This document shows positions 7,480 through 15,459 of a stretch of DNA of 64,000 nucleotides, piece after piece (the first letter of the stretch is position 1; each line of letters starts with the position of its first letter). The stretch comes from Streptomyces sp. BK340 (GTDB taxonomy: Bacteria; Actinomycetota; Actinomycetes; Streptomycetales; Streptomycetaceae). The stretch covers positions 248,001-312,000 of the forward strand of contig NZ_VISR01000002.1 in NCBI RefSeq assembly GCF_007827595.1. Reading direction: 5' to 3'. The notes beneath the pieces were generated by a model that was not told the DNA's origin, searched no databases, and saw only the letters and a program-made list of their open reading frames with translations. The translations under genes and the position numbers were made by a program.

Positions 7480-8235
7480 TCAGTGCCGGTAGAAGATCCG
7501 GTCGCCGTACTCGGTCATGACGCGCCGGTTCCAGTCGTGGCCGCCGTCGACGTTGCCGGAGCGCAGCAGCGGGGGTTCGATGCCGCGGTCGGCGAGGGTG
7601 GCGGCCGTGGTGGCCATCGTGGCCTGCATGAGGGCGGCGGTGACCACGGTGGAGGCCGGGGCGAACGGGGCCGGGATGGTGTCGAGGGTCAGTTCGGCGT
7701 CGCCGACGGCGATCTTCGAGTCGAGGACGATGTCGCAGTGGTCCTTCAGGAAAGTGCCGGAGCTGTGCCGGGACTCGGTCTGCGCGGCGTAGGCCACGGA
7801 GGTGACGCCGATGACCCGTACGCCGAGGGCGCGGGCGCCCTGCGCCATCTCGACGGGCAGGGCGTTGCGGCCGGACAGGGAGATGATCACGAGGGCGTCG
7901 CCGGCGCGGAGCGGGGAGGAGTCCAGGACGGCACTCGCGAGTCCGTCGACGCGTTCCAGGGCGGAGCCGAGGGTGGCCGGGGTGACGTCGACGCCGACGA
8001 CTCCGGGGACGGCGAGCAGGTTCATCAGGGCGAGTCCGCCGGCACGGTATACGACGTCCTGGGCGGCCAGCGAGGAGTGTCCGGCGCCGAAGGCGAACAG
8101 GCGGCCGCCGGCGGCGACGGTGTCGGCGAGCAGGGTGCCGGCCGCGGTGATCGCCTCGGCCTCCTCCTCCCGGACCCGTTGCAGCAGGCCGATGGCGGCG
8201 TCGAAGAACAGGTCGGCAGGTGTGCCGTCGCTCAT
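7480..8235 (-). CDS. SIS-domain sugar-phosphate binding protein
   Basis: A 251-residue SIS protein of the UPF0309 type. The sugar-phosphate loops are visible as FAFGAGHSSLAAQDVVYRAGG (about 47-67) and LVIISLSGRNALPVEMA (about 115-131). The SIS fold binds or isomerises phosphosugars; UPF0309 proteins are often linked to amino-sugar metabolism, but no reaction can be assigned here. The start ATG 8235 has GAAGGGG upstream. It diverges from dmdR1 across a 224-base intergenic region; I recall the same pairing in S. coelicolor. Confidence 0.8.
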   Translation of the reverse strand: MSDGTPADLFFDAAIGLLQRVREEEAEAITAAGTLLADTVAAGGRLFAFGAGHSSLAAQDVVYRAGGLALMNLLAVPGVVGVDVTPATLGSALERVDGLASAVLDSSPLRAGDALVIISLSGRNALPVEMAQGARALGVRVIGVTSVAYAAQTESRHSSGTFLKDHCDIVLDSKIAVGDAELTLDTIPAPFAPASTVVTAALMQATMATTAATLADRGIEPPLLRSGNVDGGHDWNRRVMTEYGDRIFYRH

Positions 8236-8459
8236 GCGGTGCCCCTTCGCAAGCGTCTGTGTCGCGGATCACCGTGCGGTCTGGACCAGTGCGGTGTCAA
8301 TACGGGGGTGCTCGGACGGGCCATGCGCCGGGGCAGTCTTCACCGGGCGGTTTCCGCGGTGCGGCACGGTTGTCGGTGGTATCCGGCAGAATTGAATCCA
8401 GGGCCAGCGCACGCGCCGGAGAGCGGCGAGCTTCCGGCAGAGGTAATCGAGGGGCACGT

Positions 8460-9152
8460 ATGTCCGGACTGATCGACACCACGGAGATGTATCTCCGCAC
8501 CATCCTCGAACTCGAAGAGGAAGGCGTCGTCCCCATGCGCGCCCGCATCGCGGAGCGGCTGGACCAGAGCGGGCCGACGGTGAGCCAGACGGTGGCGCGA
8601 ATGGAGCGCGACGGCCTGGTCTCGGTGGCCAGCGACCGGCACCTGGAGCTGACCGACGAGGGCCGCAGACTGGCCACGCGTGTGATGCGCAAGCACCGCC
8701 TCGCGGAGTGTCTGCTGGTCGATGTCATCGGCCTGGAGTGGGAGCAGGTGCACGCGGAGGCCTGTCGCTGGGAGCACGTGATGAGCGAGGCCGTGGAGCG
8801 CCGGGTGCTGGAGCTGCTGCGGCACCCGACCGAGTCGCCGTACGGCAACCCGATCCCGGGCCTGGAGGAGCTGGGCGAGAAGGACGGGGCCGACCCGTTC
8901 CTGGACGAGGGCATGGTGTCGCTGGCCGATCTGGACCCGGGCGGCGACGGCAAGACGGTCGTCGTGCGCCGTATCGGCGAGCCGATCCAGACCGACGCCC
9001 AGCTGATGTACACGCTGCGCCGTGCGGGCGTGCAGCCCGGTTCGGTGGTGAGCGTGACGGAGTCGCCCGGCGGTGTGCTGGTGGGCAGCGGCGGTGAGGC
9101 GGCCGAGCTGGAGGCGGACGTCGCCTCGCATGTGTTCGTGGCCAAGCGCTGA
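8460..9152 (+). CDS. dmdR1: DtxR-family iron-dependent repressor DmdR1
   Basis: A 230-residue divalent-metal-dependent regulator, the length of S. coelicolor DmdR1, which uses Fe2+ as corepressor to silence siderophore and iron-uptake genes. Domains: winged helix (1-70, MYLRTILELEEEGVVPMRARIAERLDQSGPTVSQTVARMERDGLV), dimerisation and metal-binding domain (about 75-140, with RKHRLAE and EACRWEHVMSEAVE giving the His, Cys/Glu and His ligands), a Pro/acidic linker, and an SH3-like C-terminus (about 150-226). ATG 8460 gives the expected N-terminus. I saw no iron box (TTAGGTTAGGCTCACCTAA type) in the window. Confidence 0.92.
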   Translation: MSGLIDTTEMYLRTILELEEEGVVPMRARIAERLDQSGPTVSQTVARMERDGLVSVASDRHLELTDEGRRLATRVMRKHRLAECLLVDVIGLEWEQVHAEACRWEHVMSEAVERRVLELLRHPTESPYGNPIPGLEELGEKDGADPFLDEGMVSLADLDPGGDGKTVVVRRIGEPIQTDAQLMYTLRRAGVQPGSVVSVTESPGGVLVGSGGEAAELEADVASHVFVAKR

Positions 9153-9161
9153 GCATGAGAG

Positions 9162-9189
9162 GGCCCCGGCGCCGTGTGGCGCCGGGGCC
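9162..9189. terminator. Terminator of dmdR1
   Basis: A perfect 12-bp stem, GGCCCCGGCGCC / GGCGCCGGGGCC, with a GTGT loop begins ten bases after the dmdR1 stop codon. There is no clear T-run, as is usual in Streptomyces. Confidence 0.8.
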
Positions 9190-9356
9190 TGTCCTCCCCT
9201 GTGCTGACCCGGAGCCCCGAGCTCTCAGGGTCAACCCCCTCGGACCGTTTTTCCCCGAGCGGTCCGCCTCCCGCCAGAAAGATCCCCTCGGCGGCGGCGA
9301 TCATTCACCGAAGGGTGTCACTCGAATGAGGGGTGTTGTCCGCAGAGGCAGTATTT

Positions 9357-9372
9357 TCGAATAGGCATTCGA
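9357..9372. promoter_or_regulatory. Dyad and short direct repeats before the hydrolase gene
   Basis: The 310-base gap between dmdR1 and the hydrolase gene holds the terminator and then an AT-richer stretch with a perfect dyad TCGAAT-AGGC-ATTCGA (9357-9372). Downstream lie direct repeats of CAGTACGA-like octamers between about 9385 and 9435. These could be an operator and activator sites for the gene at 9463. No known regulator consensus was recognised. Confidence 0.35.
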
Positions 9373-9462
9373 TAGTCTGCGGCGGCAGTACGAGCGACAG
9401 TACGACTGCGACAACGGCAGTACACCGGTACGAGGCAGGCGGAGCTGGGGGGTGCCAGGCCG

Positions 9463-10323
9463 ATGGCACGGCGTATCGATGTGGCGGGTGCGGGCGGGGT
9501 GCGCCTGGCCGCGTGGGAGTTCGCGGACCCGCCCAAACCGGGGGCGGAGCCCGGGGCTCCGGGGGTGCTGTTACTCCACGGCCTGATGGGCCGTGCCTCG
9601 CACTGGGCGTCCACCGCCCGCTGGCTCGCCGAGCGCCACCGCGCCGTCGCGCTCGACCAGCGCGGCCACGGCCGGAGCGACAAGCTCCCGCAGGCCGCGT
9701 ACACCCGGGACGCCTACGTCGAGGACGCCGAGGCCGCCCTCGAACAGCTCGGTCTCGCCCCCGCCGTCCTCATCGGCCACGCCATGGGCGCCCTGACCGC
9801 GTGGCAGCTCGCCGCGAAACGCCCCGACCTGGTGTGCGGCCTGATCATCTGCGACATGCGGGCCTCCGCGCTCGGCTCGGCCTCACAGCGCGAATGGGCC
9901 GACTGGTTCCGGTCCTGGCCCGTCCCCTTCGCCACGCTCGCCGACGTCCGCAAGTGGTTCGGCGAGGACGATCCCTGGGTGGAGCGCCCCCAGCCCGCCC
10001 GCGGCGCCTTCTACGCCGAGGTCATGCACGAGTCCGCCGACGGCTGGCGGCCCGTCTTCGAGCCGGAGCAGATGCTCGCGACCCGGGAGAGCTGGGTGTA
10101 CGACGCGCACTGGGAGGAGCTGGCCCAGGTCGAGTGTCCCGCGCTGGTCGTCCGTGGCCTGGACGGTGAGTTGGGGCGGGCCGAGGCGCAGGAGATGGTG
10201 CGGGTTCTTCCGCGCGGGGAGTATGCGGAGGTGGCCGACGCCGGGCACCTCGTCCACTATGACCAGCCGGTGGCTTGGCGGTTGGCTGTCGAGCCGTTTC
10301 TCGAGGCTGTGCTGGCGGGTTGA
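9463..10323 (+). CDS. Alpha/beta hydrolase fold protein lacking the nucleophile
   Basis: A 286-residue alpha/beta-hydrolase with the usual order: oxyanion region VLLLHGLMGRASHW (about 31-44), LDQRGHGRSDK (about 65-75), nucleophile elbow, acid region VVRGLDGELGRAEA and C-terminal DAGHLVHYD with the catalytic His. The elbow, normally GHSMGG, reads GHAMGAL, so the catalytic Ser is Ala (codon GCC). Asp and His remain. It may be a non-hydrolytic binding protein or use another mechanism, as some cofactor-independent dioxygenases and lyases of this fold do. The substrate is unknown. The gene stands alone behind the dmdR1 terminator. Confidence 0.8.
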   Translation: MARRIDVAGAGGVRLAAWEFADPPKPGAEPGAPGVLLLHGLMGRASHWASTARWLAERHRAVALDQRGHGRSDKLPQAAYTRDAYVEDAEAALEQLGLAPAVLIGHAMGALTAWQLAAKRPDLVCGLIICDMRASALGSASQREWADWFRSWPVPFATLADVRKWFGEDDPWVERPQPARGAFYAEVMHESADGWRPVFEPEQMLATRESWVYDAHWEELAQVECPALVVRGLDGELGRAEAQEMVRVLPRGEYAEVADAGHLVHYDQPVAWRLAVEPFLEAVLAG

Positions 10324-10349
10324 GCGCCTTCGCGTCCGCGTGGTTCTGC

Positions 10350-10445
10350 GCGGTGGCGGGTGCGGGTCCGATGTGGCTTGCCGCGCCCCGCGGCGGAGCC
10401 GCACATCGGCACGGTCCCGCGCCCCTCAGGGGGGTGCAGGGGCCC
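10350..10445. repeat. Dispersed GC-rich palindromic repeat, copy 2
   Basis: Intergenic copy between the convergent hydrolase and ABC permease genes, with the core GGCGGAGCCGCACATCGGCA and flanking runs GCCGCGCCCC and GGGGCCCC. It is in the inverse orientation to copy 1 and likely terminates both genes. Confidence 0.6.
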
Positions 10446-10461
10446 CTCGTCGCAAGTTCCG

Positions 10462-12090
10462 TCAGCCTCTGCTCACCGCGGCCAGGATCTCCGGTAGGCG
10501 GGTCGCGGTTCGGGGGGCCGCCAGGCGTAGGCCCAGCAGGGTCAGCAGTGCACCGTAGCCCGCCCCCGCCGGCAGCAGCACCCAGCTCCACGCCTCCCCG
10601 CCGGCGCTCACGTTCAGCCAGATCGTCAGGGTGATCACGGGGGAGCAGAGCAGGGCCGCTGCGACCATGCCGCCGAAGATCGAGATCCAGGCCAGGCCGG
10701 CCTGGCCCGGGGCCACGTTCTTGTGGCCCTCCTGGGGGATGGAGTACGGGAAGCGGGCCGAGGTCCAGGCGCCGGTCGCCAGCATCGCGCCGAGCAGCGC
10801 GAGGGAGAGTCCCAGCGTCTCGGGGAGCCGGTCCCAGGCGTCCAGCAGAGCAGTGGTCAGGACGGTCACGAGGGTGGCGTACGGCAGGGTGACCACCAGC
10901 AGGGCCAGCGCCCGCCCGCGCAGCTCGGCGTGCGCGTCCTTCGTCGAGGAGATGGTCAGGGCCACCATCCAGAACGCGGAGGTGTCCTGCCCGAACTGGT
11001 TGTACATCTGGATGCCGAGCATTCCGGCGGCGAAGCACGCGAAGTAGACCGACCCGGTGCCCTGCACCGCGTTGAACACCGGCACGATCAGCCCGATGGC
11101 CAGCGAGGTCACCCATGCGGCCTTGGTCTTCGGGTCGCGCCAGATGTAGCGCAGGGCGCGCTCCATGACCGTGCCCGTGCGTCCGTCGGGCAGCAGCCGC
11201 CGAAGCCCCGCCGAGGAGGCGCGGTCCGGCGCCCCGGCGTCGGGAGCCTGCAGGGTGGACCCTCCCCCAGGCTTCCGGCTTCGCTCAAGCAGGGGGGACC
11301 CCCATGGCGAGGTCATCAGCCGGGTCAGACTTCGCGCCCAGACGGCGACCAGCAGAACCAGCCCGGCGACCGACAGAGCGAGTTGGGCGAGGGCCGTGCC
11401 GTACGATCCCTCGCTCGCCGACCGCACCGCCCCGACGGCCGAGGCGGGCGGCACCCAGGACAGCACGTCCGCCGCCGGCTGCAGCTGTCCGAGACCTGCC
11501 GAACCGAGCTGCTGCGCACCGAAGTTGACCAGCTGTGCCCCGACGGCGATCACCAGACCGCTCAGCACGGCCAGATCGCGCCCTTTCCTGCTGGTCAGCA
11601 GCCGTACGTTGGCTGAGGCGACGGCGCGCGCGAGCGCCACGCAGACCAGCAGCGCGAGAACCACGGCGACGACAGAGACGGCGTACCCCGCTGCCCCGTG
11701 CGCCACCGACAGCACGCATCCCACCAGCACCAGCAGCGTGAACAGCGGCCCGACACCGACCAGCGAGGCGGCCAGCAGGGCCCGGACCAGCGGCCGGGGG
11801 CGCAGCGGCAGCATCACCAGCCGGGTGGGATCCAGCGTCTCGTCACCGCTGGGGAAGAACAGCGGCATCACCGCCCAGCCGAGCGCCAGCACGGCCGTAC
11901 CGGGGACGGCGACCGCCTCGGCGTGCGCATGCCCGCGCAGCGCGACCAGGCCGAGCAGTTGCAGCAGTGCGAACAGCAGGGCGACGACGGCCGAGGCGAC
12001 GAACGCGGCCCGCCGGCCCGCCGACTGCCTCAGTCCGCCTCGCAGCAGCGACAGCTTCAGTTGTACGACGGTGGAGGTCAGGCTCGTCAT
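10462..12090 (-). CDS. ABC-2 type transporter permease
   Basis: A 542-residue integral membrane protein with about a dozen hydrophobic segments, for example AAFVASAVVALLFALLQLLG, GPLFTLLVLVGCVLSV, VSVVAVVLALLVCVALA and the C-terminal GAGYGALLTLLGLRLAAP. It is the membrane half of the exporter whose ATPase is encoded just upstream; the ATG (12090) and the ATPase stop overlap as ATGA, implying translational coupling. A hydrophilic loop near residues 270-310 splits the protein into two halves, so it may be a fused pair of six-helix units. The substrate is unknown; such ABC-2 pairs export drugs, lipids or peptides. Confidence 0.83.
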   Translation of the reverse strand: MTSLTSTVVQLKLSLLRGGLRQSAGRRAAFVASAVVALLFALLQLLGLVALRGHAHAEAVAVPGTAVLALGWAVMPLFFPSGDETLDPTRLVMLPLRPRPLVRALLAASLVGVGPLFTLLVLVGCVLSVAHGAAGYAVSVVAVVLALLVCVALARAVASANVRLLTSRKGRDLAVLSGLVIAVGAQLVNFGAQQLGSAGLGQLQPAADVLSWVPPASAVGAVRSASEGSYGTALAQLALSVAGLVLLVAVWARSLTRLMTSPWGSPLLERSRKPGGGSTLQAPDAGAPDRASSAGLRRLLPDGRTGTVMERALRYIWRDPKTKAAWVTSLAIGLIVPVFNAVQGTGSVYFACFAAGMLGIQMYNQFGQDTSAFWMVALTISSTKDAHAELRGRALALLVVTLPYATLVTVLTTALLDAWDRLPETLGLSLALLGAMLATGAWTSARFPYSIPQEGHKNVAPGQAGLAWISIFGGMVAAALLCSPVITLTIWLNVSAGGEAWSWVLLPAGAGYGALLTLLGLRLAAPRTATRLPEILAAVSRG

Positions 12091-12863
12091 CGGGCCGCCC
12101 CGCCGCCCAGCCAGTCCAGATCGGTGGCGGTGTCCCGGCCGTGCGCCCCCACCAGCTCCAGGAAGGCCGCCTGCAGGGTGGGATGCTCCCCGCGGACCTC
12201 GGCCGGCGTGCCGGTCGCCCGGATGCGGCCCGCCGCCATGACGGCCACCCAGTCGCACAGCGACTCGACCAGCTCCATCACGTGCGAGGAGAACACGACG
12301 GTGGCGCCGGAGGCGGTGTAGCGCTCCAGCACGCCCCGGATCGTCTGTGCGGACACCGGGTCGACGCCCTCGAAGGGTTCGTCGAGGAACAGCACGTCGG
12401 GGTTGTGGAGGAGCGCGGCCGCGAGCCCGATCTTCTTGCGCATGCCGGTCGAGTAGTCCACGACGAGCTTGTGCTGCGCACCGGCCAGGTCGAGCACGTC
12501 CAGCAGCTGTGCGGCCCGTTTGTCGACCTCGGCGCCGGGCAGCCCCCGCAGCCGCCCGGAGTACCCCAGCAGCTCCCGTCCCGACAGCCGCTCGAACAAC
12601 CGCAGCCCCTCGGGCAGCACCCCGATCCGTGCCTTCACGGCCACCGGGTCCCGCCACACGTCGCGCCCGACGACCTCGACGGACCCGTGGTCGGGCCGGA
12701 GCAGCCCGGTCACCATCGACAACGTGGTGGTCTTCCCGGCCCCGTTGGGACCGACCAGTCCGATGAACTTCCCGGAGGGAAGATCGAGGTCGATCCCGCC
12801 CACGGCGACCTGCTGCCCGAACCGCTTCCAGAGCCCTCGCACACGAACCGCAGCCTCTGCCAT
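12087..12863 (-). CDS. ABC transporter ATP-binding protein
   Basis: A 258-residue ATPase of the drug/polysaccharide exporter type. Walker A GPNGAGKT (38-45), Q-loop region VLPEGLRLFERLSG, a signature-like YSTGMRKKIGLAAAL (about 137-151), Walker B DVLFLDEPFEGVDP and switch SSHVMEL are all present. The usual LSGGQ is replaced by STGMRKK, as in many ABC-2 exporter ATPases. First gene of a two-gene operon with the permease at 10462-12090. Copy 3 of the dispersed repeat lies just upstream, so the promoter is probably short. Confidence 0.9.
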   Translation of the reverse strand: MAEAAVRVRGLWKRFGQQVAVGGIDLDLPSGKFIGLVGPNGAGKTTTLSMVTGLLRPDHGSVEVVGRDVWRDPVAVKARIGVLPEGLRLFERLSGRELLGYSGRLRGLPGAEVDKRAAQLLDVLDLAGAQHKLVVDYSTGMRKKIGLAAALLHNPDVLFLDEPFEGVDPVSAQTIRGVLERYTASGATVVFSSHVMELVESLCDWVAVMAAGRIRATGTPAEVRGEHPTLQAAFLELVGAHGRDTATDLDWLGGGAAR

Positions 12864-12897
12864 GCCAGAACCCTACGGTGGGCAATTGCCTTCAGGG

Positions 12898-12945
12898 GCG
12901 CCGGACCGTGCCCGGTATGCGGCTCCGCCGCGTGGGCGCACGTCA
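12898..12945. repeat. Dispersed GC-rich palindromic repeat, copy 3
   Basis: Copy with the core ATGCGGCTCCGCCGCGTGGGC in the orientation of copy 1, starting 35 bases upstream of the ABC ATPase gene and touching the 3' end of the prim-pol gene. Confidence 0.55.
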
Positions 12946-13596
12946 GCGATCCCGGCCGCACGCGTAGGCCAGCGGCGAGATCAGCTCCTCCGCGTCCGGC
13001 AGCCATCGGTTCGCCGGCGTGGGCCGGCAAACCCACTGCACGGCGCCACGCGAGCCGAAACGGGTCGGCGGAGCGGCCACGTAACTCCCCTCGCCGAGCG
13101 GCATGAGGTCCAGCGAGGCCAGCGACCACCCCAGCTTCCGCACCAGGTCGGGAATCTTCACCGAGCCCCCCGGCAGCACGAAGAACTGAACGCGGCGGTC
13201 GGGGGTGAGCGTCACCGGGCCCAGGGTCAGCTCCATCCGCTCCATGCGGGCCAGCGCCAGGAACCCCGCGCTCTCCGGCACGGACAACGCGTCGAACGTA
13301 CGCCCCGTGGGCAGCAGGATCGACGCCGTCGGCAGCTTCTGCCACATCCGGCGCGCGACGGTCGCACTGCCGGTCGCCTGCGTCGCCCAGTCGGGGCGCG
13401 TGGGGTGCGCACCCGGCGCGGGGCAGGAAGCATCGCCGCACGAGCAGCGCTGCGCCCCGTCGACGGCTTCCAGCCAGGCGCCCGGGAACAGGTCCCAGTG
13501 GCGTTCCTCGGCGTAGCGTACGGCGGTTTCCAGCAGCGATTCCCCGCGCTGCTGCGGAATCTGAGCGGCTTGCGTGCCGGCGATCGTCTCTTCCAC
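12943..13596 (-). CDS. Bifunctional DNA primase/polymerase-like protein
   Basis: A 217-residue protein with the fold start of archaeo-eukaryotic prim-pol domains as found in Streptomyces: AVRYAEERHWDLFPGAWLE near the N-terminus, then a Cys cluster CSCGDASCPAPGAHP (about 49-63) and the DWATQATG motif. No helicase domain is attached, unlike plasmid or phage replication primases. Orphan copies of this size are common in Streptomyces chromosomes and their role is undefined. It starts at GTG 13596. It lacks phage or plasmid neighbours, so it is probably a resident gene. Confidence 0.6.
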   Translation of the reverse strand: MEETIAGTQAAQIPQQRGESLLETAVRYAEERHWDLFPGAWLEAVDGAQRCSCGDASCPAPGAHPTRPDWATQATGSATVARRMWQKLPTASILLPTGRTFDALSVPESAGFLALARMERMELTLGPVTLTPDRRVQFFVLPGGSVKIPDLVRKLGWSLASLDLMPLGEGSYVAAPPTRFGSRGAVQWVCRPTPANRWLPDAEELISPLAYACGRDR

Positions 13597-13872
13597 GTTT
13601 CACTCAACTCCCGCACTCACCTGGAGTTACGGCCGACGCGTGGGCAGGGGAGGAGCATCGACGCCGCGGCCGGGGCGCACGGGTGCACGAATGGGGGCGC
13701 GCGGGAGGAAGCGGGGCGTGGGATGGGTAGCCAGGGGTGGGGTTGGCACCAGCCTTTACCCCGGCAAACCGCACATGTCACGCATTGACGGTATGTCAGC
13801 TGGGCAGTGATCTTCAGGACCGGATCCTTCCGGCCGGATCTTCACGCTCCAGGGGTTCGCAGGGGGTAGCAC

Positions 13873-15258
13873 ATGGCCGCAAGGCCTCTCGTTGCGAGGC
13901 AGCCGAACGAACGGCTGCAGGCACTCATCCAGGAAGCGGGGTGCTCGAACGCCGGGCTGGCCCGGCGGGTCAACATGTGCGGCGCCGAGCACGGTCTCGA
14001 CCTGCGCTACGACAAGACGTCCGTGGCCCGCTGGCTGCGTGGCCAGCAGCCGCGCGGCCGGGCCCCGGCGATCATCGCGGAGGCGCTCGGGCGCAAGCTC
14101 GGCCGTACGGTCACGATCGACGAGATCGGCATGGCCAACGGCAAGAACCTCGCCTCGGGGGTCGGCCTCCAGTTCTCGCCGACGGTACTGGGGGCCATCG
14201 AGCAGGTCTGCGAGCTGTGGCGCAGCGACGTGGGGCGGCGGGACTTCCTGTCCGGCTCCTCCGTCGCCGCCTCCGCGCTGGTCGAGCCCAGCCGCGACTG
14301 GCTGATCTCCATGCCGGACGCCCAGGTGGCCCGGCAGGCGGGCCCGCGGGTGGGCCAGGCCGACGTGGCCGCCGTACGGTCCATGACCCAGGCACTGGTG
14401 GACCTCGACCACCAGTACGGCAGCGGTCATGTGCGTCCGGTGGTCGTGCACTACCTCAACAGCGTCGTCTCCGGGCTGCTCGCGGGGTCGTACCGCGAGG
14501 CGGTCGGCCGCGACCTCTTCGCGACCGTCGCCCGGCTGACCGAGCTGGCGGGGTACATGGCGGTGGACACCGGGCAGCCGGGCCTGGCCCAGCGGTACTA
14601 CATCCAGTCGCTGCGTCTGGCGCAGGCGGCCGGCGACCGCGGCTACGGCGGTTACATCCTGGCCGCCTCCATGAGCCACCTCGCCGCGCAGCTCGGCAAC
14701 CCGCGCGAGATCGCCCAGCTGGCGCGGGCCGCGCAGGAAGGGGCGCGCGGACGGGTCACCCCGCGCGCGGAGGCGATGTTCCACGCGGCCGAGGCCCGCG
14801 GGCACGCCCTGCTCGGTGACGTCCGGGCCGCGCAGGCCGCCTCCGGGCGGGCGGTCTCGGCGATGGAACAGGCGGACGCGGCCTCCGGGGACGACCCGGT
14901 GTGGATCGCGCACTTCGACGAGGCCTATCTGGCCGACGAGCTGGCGCACTGCCACCGCGACCTGGGACAGGCCGAGGCGGCGGCGCGATACGCCGAGCGG
15001 TCGCTGGCCGGACACCCCGAGACCCGGGCCCGGCGCCGCGCCATCGGCTATGTGCTCCTCGCCACGGCCCAGGTGCAGCAGCGCGAGATCGAGCAGGCCT
15101 GCAGCACCGGTATGAAGGCGGTGGAACTGCTGGAGACACTCCGGTCAAACCGGGGCGCCGAGTATCTGGAGGACCTCCAGCAGCGCCTGGAGCCCTTCCG
15201 GGACGAAGCGGTCGTGCGGGAGTTCGGGGCCCGTCTCGACCTCCAGCAGGCCGCCTGA
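13873..15258 (+). CDS. NsdA-like regulator with HTH and TPR-like repeats
   Basis: A 461-residue protein resembling the Streptomyces NsdA/NsdB family, which influences sporulation and antibiotic production. An N-terminal DNA-binding-like region (about 10-80, NERLQALIQEAGCSNAGLARRVN and KTSVARWLRGQQPRG) is followed by a helical TPR-like domain (about 150-450) with recurring A/L patterns such as RLTELAGYMAVDTGQPGLAQRYYIQSLRLAQAAGD. ATG 13873 follows AGGGGGTAGCAC. It may bind DNA directly or act through protein contacts; no ligand domain is visible. It stands alone, with a 200-base gap to the next gene. Confidence 0.75.
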   Translation: MAARPLVARQPNERLQALIQEAGCSNAGLARRVNMCGAEHGLDLRYDKTSVARWLRGQQPRGRAPAIIAEALGRKLGRTVTIDEIGMANGKNLASGVGLQFSPTVLGAIEQVCELWRSDVGRRDFLSGSSVAASALVEPSRDWLISMPDAQVARQAGPRVGQADVAAVRSMTQALVDLDHQYGSGHVRPVVVHYLNSVVSGLLAGSYREAVGRDLFATVARLTELAGYMAVDTGQPGLAQRYYIQSLRLAQAAGDRGYGGYILAASMSHLAAQLGNPREIAQLARAAQEGARGRVTPRAEAMFHAAEARGHALLGDVRAAQAASGRAVSAMEQADAASGDDPVWIAHFDEAYLADELAHCHRDLGQAEAAARYAERSLAGHPETRARRRAIGYVLLATAQVQQREIEQACSTGMKAVELLETLRSNRGAEYLEDLQQRLEPFRDEAVVREFGARLDLQQAA

Positions 15259-15459
15259 ACAGCGGCCCCGCGGTGGTGTGAACGCACGGGAAACGGCATC
15301 AGGGCCCAGAACGGTTGCCATATGCAGCGCACCGCGGGGCTGTTCTGTTACTGGTGTCACAAGGAAGAAGATCGCTCCCTGAGCTGCGTGGCACCCGGCT
15401 CGGGGGACCCGGTAGCGTGAGCCGACGATTCCGAAGGTCCCCCATTCGTAGGAGTCCCG

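Larger units (their letters stand above)
8297..9304 (-). other. Long antisense frame over dmdR1 (adm-like)
   Basis: An uninterrupted 335-codon minus-strand frame covers dmdR1 completely; a second minus frame (8340-9131) is also open for 263 codons. In high-GC DNA such shadows are common, but a published S. coelicolor study describes a translated antiparallel gene, adm, opposite dmdR1. The sequence here allows such a product, but no domain is recognisable and codon bias follows the plus strand. Which frame would correspond to adm cannot be decided here. Confidence 0.25.

Noticed and set aside
10462..12885. A single 807-codon minus frame combining ATPase-region and permease sequence
   Set aside because: The ATPase lies in another frame (12087-12863) with all motifs; the upstream part of this frame is a shadow and the permease starts at 12090.
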